NCBI GenBank assembly: GCA_947380915.1
Contig: CANCSY010000041.1
Location: 1 to 18,259, forward strand
DNA length: 18,259 nt
Direction of reading: 5' to 3'
DNA from: Beijerinckiaceae bacterium
Lineage (GTDB): Bacteria; Pseudomonadota; Alphaproteobacteria; Rhizobiales; Beijerinckiaceae
Numbering within the stretch: position 1 is the first letter of the stretch; every line of letters starts with the position of its first letter. The position numbers were made by a program, and so were the translations under genes. Positions 14,022 through 18,259 of this stretch are shown here, one piece after another. The notes under the pieces are model-generated. The model worked only from the letters and a program-made list of their open reading frames with translations, was not told the origin of the DNA and made no database searches.

Positions 14022-14771
14022 ATGTCCGATAAGGAAGACGTCAGCCGTCGTTCACTGTTGCGATCCGCGACGGTCGCGGGGGCCGCAGTCGCCGCCACGA
14101 TGACCCCGCCCGCCATGGCGCCCCAGAGCGCGCAGGCGCAGACACCCGCCGCGTCCGCCGCGCCGGTTGTCGCAAACGCTGCAACCGCCAGTTCCGGATA
14201 CACCTTCCTGGGTCCCGTCGACGCAGCCTTTTTCGAGGCCGTCGCCGATCATATGGTTCCCGCAGACGAGTTGACGCCGGGCGGCGTCGATCTCGGCATC
14301 GCGGTGTTCATTGATCGGGCGCTCGCGGGAAGCTGGGGCAAGGGGGATCGGCTCTATGCGCAGGGTCCCTGGAAGCTCGGCACGCCGAACCAGGGTTATC
14401 AATTGCCGCTGACGCCAGCCGAACTCTTTCGCTCGGGCGTCGAGCAAACCAACATTTATTGCGCGAAAACCTTTGGTGGAAAGACCTTCGATGGATTGAC
14501 GTCGCAGGACAAGGAACAGGTTCTGAAGGGGCTGGAGACAGGAACGATCAAATTCGAAAGTGGCCTGCCATCCACCGTCTTCTTCGCCGAAATGTATCAG
14601 GCCGTCATGCAGGGCATGTTCGCTGATCCCATTTATGGCGGCAACCGCGACAAGGCGTCGTGGAAGATGATCGGCTTTCCCGGCGTGATCGAAGTGAATC
14701 AGAAGAACATTGTCGATTATCGCAACAAGAAATTCCCGACAGAGCCCCTCTCCATTGCAGATGTCGGCTAA
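14022..14771 (+). CDS. Gluconate 2-dehydrogenase subunit 3 family protein (Tat-exported small subunit)
   Basis: A 249-aa small subunit of a periplasmic flavoprotein dehydrogenase. The N-terminus carries a twin-arginine signal, SRRSLLRSATVAGAAVAA, with cleavage near AQAQ at residue 40. In this family the small subunit provides the Tat signal that carries the folded, signal-less flavin subunit across the membrane. The mature part has the family elements FFEAVADHMVPADELTPGG, the helix with FIDRAL, and the C-terminal motif with DPIYGGNRDKASWKMIGFPG. The ATG is preceded by GGGGGGA. Thirteen bases separate it from the flavoprotein gene, whose ribosome site overlaps this stop (TAAGGAGG), so the two are cotranslated. 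Confidence 0.9.
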   Translation: MSDKEDVSRRSLLRSATVAGAAVAATMTPPAMAPQSAQAQTPAASAAPVVANAATASSGYTFLGPVDAAFFEAVADHMVPADELTPGGVDLGIAVFIDRALAGSWGKGDRLYAQGPWKLGTPNQGYQLPLTPAELFRSGVEQTNIYCAKTFGGKTFDGLTSQDKEQVLKGLETGTIKFESGLPSTVFFAEMYQAVMQGMFADPIYGGNRDKASWKMIGFPGVIEVNQKNIVDYRNKKFPTEPLSIADVG

Positions 14772-14784
14772 GGAGGATCCGGAC

Positions 14785-16551
14785 ATGGTGACCAAACTCA
14801 GGGAAACGGATGTTGTCATTGTCGGTATGGGCTGGACCGGCGGCATCCTGGCGAAAGAACTGGCTGAAGCCGGCATGAAGGTCGTGGCGCTCGAGCGTGG
14901 GCGCATGCGCACGCCTGCGGACGATTTCGCGGTGCCCAATATTCGTGACGAGCTTCGCTACACCAATCGCAACGACCTGATGATGAATACGGCGCAGGAC
15001 ACCCTGACCGTCCGCAATCTGGTCAAGGAAACGGCGCTGCCCATGCGCCGCCTGGGCTCGTTCTTGCCGGGCTCCGGGGTTGGCGGCGCCGGCGCCCATT
15101 GGAATGGCCATACCTGGCGCTGGACCGATCACGAGTTCAAGATCAGGTCTCACTACGAGCAGACATACGGGAAGTCCTTCATTCCTGACGACATGACCAT
15201 TCAGGACTGGGGAATCTCCTACGAAGAACTCGAGCCTTATTATGACAAATTCGAATATACGGCGGGCATTTCGGGCAAAGCGGGCAATATCAAGGGCAAA
15301 ATAGATTCCGGGGGAAATGTGTTCGAGGCGCCGCGCGCGCGGGAATATCCCTTGCCGCCGCTGGAGTCGCCCTATTCCAGCATGATGTTCGAGGGCGTCG
15401 CCCGTGACATGGGGCTGCATCCCTTCAAGCGTCCCACCGCCAACGCCTCCCGGGCCTACACCAATCCGGACGGATCGCAATTTGGCGCCTGCCAGTATTG
15501 CGGCTTTTGCGAGCGTTATGGGTGTGAGGCGAACGCCAAGGGAAGCCCGCTGATCACGGTGGTGCCTATCGCCATGCGCAATGCGAACTTCGAGTTGCGC
15601 ACGAATTCGTGGGTTCAGAAAGTGCTGCTGGATTCCACAGGAAAGAAGGCGACTGGCGTTCTGTATGTCAACATGTCCACCGGCGAGGAGTTCGAGCAGC
15701 CCGCCAGCCTCGTTCTGCTCTGCGCCTATGGGCTCAACAATGTGCATCTGCTGATGCTGTCGGGGGTTGGCCAGGTCTATGATCCTGAAAGCCAGAAGGG
15801 ACTGGTGGGCAAGAACTACAGCTACCAGATCGGCACGGGCGCCCAGCTGTTTTTCGAAGACAAGATCTTCAATCCCTTCATGGCCACTGGCGGCACCGGG
15901 AGCGTCTGCGACGACTACAACGTCAATATGGATTTTGATCGGGGCAAGGCCGGCTTTGTTGGCGGCGCGTCCATCTCTTCGGGGGGAACCAATGGGCGCC
16001 CCATTGAGTATCGCCCCTTGCCGCCCGGGTCGCCTCGTTGGGGCTCGCAATGGAAGAAGAACGTCGCCAAATGGTACAATTCGACGATGTCCGTCTCCTC
16101 CAGCGGTTCGGTCATGGCGAACCGCTACAACTATCTGGACCTTGATCCCACCTACAAGAACATCTTCGGCGCGCCCCTGATGCGCATGACATTCGAATAT
16201 GCTGAGAACGAGCGCAAGCAGAACGCCTATATGGCGACAGTCGTGAACAAGATCGTCGACTCCATGAATCCGACCTTCAAGACAACGGCTGTGGCGCGCG
16301 CGTCATGGTCTGTGGTGCCCTATCAAACCACCCATAACACCGGGGGCGCGATCATGGGGACCAACCCCGGCAATAGCGTCGTCAACAATTACTTGCAGAG
16401 TTGGGATGTATCCAATCTCTTCGTCATGGGCGCCTCCGCCTTTCCGCATAACGCCGCCTACAATCCGACCGGCCCTGTCGGAGCGATGGCCTACCGCACC
16501 GCCGAAGTCATAAAGACGCGGTATAAAGCGAATCCGGGACCCTTGCTTTGA
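14785..16551 (+). CDS. GMC-family FAD-dependent dehydrogenase, large subunit
   Basis: A 588-aa GMC oxidoreductase, the catalytic subunit of a membrane- or periplasm-facing alcohol/sugar dehydrogenase. The FAD-binding Rossmann motif DVVIVGMGWTGG opens the protein, with ALERGR at the second strand. His517 (TTHNTGG) and catalytic His555 (FPHNAAYNPTGP) are near the C-terminus, ending with the flavin motif PTGPVGAMAYRTAE. There is no signal peptide, consistent with co-export by the Tat-signal small subunit. A compact cysteine group, Cys236, 239, 242 and 247 (CQYCGFCERYGC), may bind an iron-sulfur cluster as in FAD-glucose and fructose dehydrogenases. AAGGAGG lies eight bases before the ATG; a frame 25 codons longer overlaps the small subunit. 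The substrate is probably a polyol, sugar acid or other alcohol. Confidence 0.92.
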   Translation: MVTKLRETDVVIVGMGWTGGILAKELAEAGMKVVALERGRMRTPADDFAVPNIRDELRYTNRNDLMMNTAQDTLTVRNLVKETALPMRRLGSFLPGSGVGGAGAHWNGHTWRWTDHEFKIRSHYEQTYGKSFIPDDMTIQDWGISYEELEPYYDKFEYTAGISGKAGNIKGKIDSGGNVFEAPRAREYPLPPLESPYSSMMFEGVARDMGLHPFKRPTANASRAYTNPDGSQFGACQYCGFCERYGCEANAKGSPLITVVPIAMRNANFELRTNSWVQKVLLDSTGKKATGVLYVNMSTGEEFEQPASLVLLCAYGLNNVHLLMLSGVGQVYDPESQKGLVGKNYSYQIGTGAQLFFEDKIFNPFMATGGTGSVCDDYNVNMDFDRGKAGFVGGASISSGGTNGRPIEYRPLPPGSPRWGSQWKKNVAKWYNSTMSVSSSGSVMANRYNYLDLDPTYKNIFGAPLMRMTFEYAENERKQNAYMATVVNKIVDSMNPTFKTTAVARASWSVVPYQTTHNTGGAIMGTNPGNSVVNNYLQSWDVSNLFVMGASAFPHNAAYNPTGPVGAMAYRTAEVIKTRYKANPGPLL

Positions 16552-16552
16552 G

Positions 16553-16942
16553 ATGAGTGAAACGATGTCGAATTCTTCGCATGCGCGCATCTGGCTCATC
16601 GCAGCAGTGTTCTCGGTCGCGTTTCTTTCGCCGGTCGGATCCTTTGCGCAGTCCGCAGAGGATCTGTTCAAGGATTGCGCGACCTGCCATTCTCTGGAGC
16701 CCGGTAAAAACGGGGTAGGCCCGTCATTGCACGGGCTTGTTGGACGCCGAATCGCGACAGTCGAGGGCTTTCGCTATTCCAATATCCTGAAGGCGCAGAC
16801 TGTGGTCTGGAACGAGAGTTTGCTGGATCGCTTCATTGCTGATCCCCAGGCCATGTTTCGCGGCAACAAGATGCCCTATTCGGGGATGAGCGATGCGGCG
16901 GCGCGCAAGGAGCTGGTCGATTGGCTGGTCAGTCAGCGGTAG
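16553..16942 (+). CDS. Class I monoheme cytochrome c, electron acceptor of the dehydrogenase
   Basis: A 129-aa exported cytochrome c. The Sec signal peptide runs to about residue 33 (cleavage at SFAQ|S). The heme attachment motif is Cys42-Ala-Thr-Cys45-His46, and the distal ligand is Met107 in NKMPYSGM. The GPSLHGLVGR segment and the WNESLLDRFIADP helix are typical of small c2/c552-like cytochromes. It begins one base after the flavoprotein stop, so it belongs to the same operon and probably takes electrons from the flavin subunit. Classical gluconate- and alcohol-type dehydrogenases use a three-heme cytochrome subunit instead. An ATG four codons later is an alternative start. Confidence 0.92.
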   Translation: MSETMSNSSHARIWLIAAVFSVAFLSPVGSFAQSAEDLFKDCATCHSLEPGKNGVGPSLHGLVGRRIATVEGFRYSNILKAQTVVWNESLLDRFIADPQAMFRGNKMPYSGMSDAAARKELVDWLVSQR

Positions 16943-16975
16943 AGGGCTTCTGCCTGTCGGTCTGGGAAAGGTTTA

Positions 16976-17051
16976 TGGTGCCCAGGGCTGGAATCGAACC
17001 AGCGACACTGCGATTTTCAGTCGCATGCTCTACCAACTGAGCTACCTGGGC
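16976..17051 (-). tRNA. tRNA-Phe (anticodon GAA)
   Basis: A complete cloverleaf on the minus strand. The 7-bp acceptor stem is GCCCAGG/CCTGGGC, and the D-arm reads AGCTCAGTTGGTAGAGC. The anticodon arm TGCGA-CTGAAAA-TCGCA has anticodon GAA at 17018-17016, and the T-loop is GGTTCGATTCC. The discriminator is A (16979), and the CCA end is encoded (16978-16976). It faces the end of the cytochrome gene. Confidence 0.97.
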
Positions 17052-17086
17052 GTCCGGTGCGGCTGAGCCGCGAGCGGATTGGAGGC

Positions 17087-17115
17087 GTTATAGGGAGCCT
17101 GCGGGGGCTTGTCCA
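17087..17115 (-). promoter_or_regulatory. Promoter of tRNA-Phe
   Basis: On the minus strand, TGGACA (17115-17110, five of six matches to the -35 consensus) is followed by a 17-base spacer and then TATAAC (17092-17087, five of six). This would start transcription near 17080, about 30 bases before the tRNA 5' end. It is the best sigma-70-type promoter in the window. Confidence 0.7.
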
Positions 17116-17225
17116 GCCTTTCGCGCGTTCTTTCGACCTTCGCCCTACGCTTCCTTCGGGCAGGGCAGACGCGGGGCGCATTTCCCGCTAGTTTGCCGCC
17201 AGTTTCACCACTCAGGGAGGAAAAC

Positions 17226-18005
17226 GTGGATCTGGGGATTGCGGGCCGGTCGGCCATTGTCTGCGCGTCGAGCCGGGGGCTTGGGCGGGCCTGCGCCGAG
17301 GCGCTGCTGAAAGAGGGCGTCGAGGTCGTCATCAACGGGCGCGATCCCGTGCGCCTCGAGGAGGCCCTGCGCGAGCTGCGCGATTCGACCGGCGGGCAGG
17401 TGCGCGCCGTCGTGGCCGACGTCACCACCAGGGAGGGCCGCGCGGCCCTGCTGGCGGCCTGTCCCGCGCCTGACATCCTCGTGAACAACAACGCGGGGCC
17501 CGACCCCCGCGACTTCCTCACCAATGACGAGGAACACTGGATGGGCGCGCTGGAGGCCAATATGGTCGCGCCCATGATGCTGGTGCGCGCGGTGCTGCCC
17601 TCCATGATCGAGAAGCGCTTCGGGCGCATCGTCAACATCACCTCGGCCATGGTCACCACGCCGCGCCCGCATATGACCATGTCGTCGGGCGCGCGGGCGG
17701 GGCTCACGGCGGCTATGAAGGGGCTTTCCTTCGAGGTGGCCAGGCACAACATCACCATCAACAACCTCCTGCCCGAGCGCGTCGACACCGCTCGCCAGCA
17801 CCAGATGGCCAATGAGGTCGTAAAGCGCCATGGCGTCACCTATGAGGAGGCGCGGCGGCGGCAGGTGGAGAGCATCGCGGCCAAAAGGCTCGGCGATCCC
17901 CGCGAGTTCGGCGCCACCTGCGCCTTCGTATGCAGCGCCCACGCGGGCTTCATGTCCGGCATGAACATCCACCTGGATGGTGGGTCCTATCCGGCGCTGG
18001 TCTGA
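17226..18005 (+). CDS. Short-chain dehydrogenase/reductase with non-canonical active site
   Basis: A 259-aa SDR with a Rossmann fold. The cofactor loop ASSRGLG (14-20) replaces TGxxxGxG, and Arg17 with NGRD (37-40) favours NADPH. NNNAG (87-91), Asn112 and Ser140 (NITS) are in place. The expected Tyr-x3-Lys is Ser153-x3-Arg157 (MSSGARAGL). A subgroup of SDRs carries this LSNxxR-like replacement, usually annotated as 3-oxoacyl-ACP reductase; their chemistry is not clear to me. The C-terminal HLDGG motif is normal. The start is GTG at 17226, with GGGAGG ending five bases before it; the frame extends 39 codons upstream without a ribosome site. It ends at a strong terminator and appears monocistronic. 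Substrate unknown. Confidence 0.88.
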   Translation: MDLGIAGRSAIVCASSRGLGRACAEALLKEGVEVVINGRDPVRLEEALRELRDSTGGQVRAVVADVTTREGRAALLAACPAPDILVNNNAGPDPRDFLTNDEEHWMGALEANMVAPMMLVRAVLPSMIEKRFGRIVNITSAMVTTPRPHMTMSSGARAGLTAAMKGLSFEVARHNITINNLLPERVDTARQHQMANEVVKRHGVTYEEARRRQVESIAAKRLGDPREFGATCAFVCSAHAGFMSGMNIHLDGGSYPALV

Positions 18006-18022
18006 ATAACGCGAGGCGACAA

Positions 18023-18056
18023 AAAGCCCGCCGCTCCATCCGGGGCGGCGGGCTTT
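18023..18056. terminator. Strong bidirectional rho-independent terminator
   Basis: Perfect 12-bp arms (18023-18034 and 18045-18056) have A and T tails built into the stem (AAAGCCC...GGGCTTT). The loop can add three more pairs. It sits between the convergent SDR and the oxidoreductase at the right edge, 17 bases from each stop, and works for both strands. Confidence 0.9.
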
Positions 18057-18073
18057 CCTGTTCGTGGCGGACC

Positions 18074-18259
18074 TTACTTGGGGTCGTTGGCGAGCAGCAT
18101 GTCTTCGATCTTGCCCAGCACCTTCATGGTGGCCAGCGCATCGGCGACCGAGCAGTTGGGCGCGCGCTTGCCTTCGATGGCGGCGATGAATTCGCGGTCC
18201 TGGTTCTCGAAGCCGTTCATGGAGGGCGCGACGCCCGACAGGTCGAGCTTGGCGCCAAA
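18074..18259 (-). CDS. Gfo/Idh/MocA-family oxidoreductase (3' end)
   Basis: The last 61 codons of a gene entering from the right edge. The translated end has REFIAAIEGKRAPNCSVADA followed by a helix LATMKVLGKIEDML. The pattern (R)EFxxAIxxGxxPxxSxxDAxxxxxVLxxI is the typical C-terminus of NAD(P)-dependent Gfo/Idh/MocA sugar or inositol dehydrogenases. The catalytic and cofactor parts lie outside the window, so the substrate is unknown. It shares the terminator at 18023-18056 with the SDR. Confidence 0.8.
   Translation of the reverse strand, partial: FGAKLDLSGVAPSMNGFENQDREFIAAIEGKRAPNCSVADALATMKVLGKIEDMLLANDPK

Noticed and set aside
14605..16050. A 481-codon minus-strand open frame opposite the GMC dehydrogenase
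   Set aside because: It is a shadow of GC-rich codons: the translation lacks family motifs, while the opposite strand encodes a full GMC protein with FAD and active-site motifs.
16976..17051. tRNA-Phe 3' end as an integration site for a genomic island carrying the dehydrogenase cluster
   Set aside because: No second copy of the tRNA 3' end and no integrase or phage gene are visible in the window.

Overview
The window is GC-rich and densely coded. Its gene content is an orphan Bug/TctC receptor, an NMT1-type ABC transporter, AzlCD, and a Tat-exported dehydrogenase module with a GMC-type FAD subunit. That content and the codon use suggest an alphaproteobacterium, probably of the Hyphomicrobiales. 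This is an inference from style; no taxonomic marker is present except a tRNA-Phe.

Layout. (1) 1-1321: the 3' end of a thiamine-diphosphate dehydrogenase E1 alpha gene, overlapped by its E1 beta partner. (2) 1543-4268: a small, more A/T-rich glycan block. A glycosyltransferase-like gene converges on a translationally coupled pair, a UbiA-family protein resembling decaprenyl-phosphate phosphoribosyltransferases and a HAD phosphatase. Together the pair could make a polyprenyl-linked pentose donor. (3) 4612-7212: a complete ABC importer (binding protein, ATPase, permease) of the NMT1/SsuABC/TauABC class. (4) 7242-9198 (minus): an outer-envelope lipoprotein, an orphan TctC-like binding protein and a HigA-type antitoxin without a toxin. 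(5) 9522-12949: a LuxR-type response regulator whose 3' end overlaps that of a hybrid histidine kinase. The kinase is the last gene of an azlC-azlD-kinase operon. (6) 13132-16942: a glutathione S-transferase divergent from a three-gene periplasmic dehydrogenase: Tat-signal small subunit, GMC flavoprotein with a four-cysteine cluster, and monoheme cytochrome c. (7) 16976-18259: tRNA-Phe(GAA) with a good promoter, an SDR with a replaced YxxxK motif, a strong bidirectional terminator, and the 3' end of a Gfo/Idh/MocA oxidoreductase.

The most interesting points are the operonic link of an amino-acid exporter to a membrane sensor kinase, the phosphoribosyl-prenyl-type pair beside a glycosyltransferase, the Cys-rich GMC dehydrogenase with a one-heme partner, and a pair of mutually exclusive hairpins ahead of the orphan tctC-like gene. 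No mobile element, CRISPR array or phage gene was seen.
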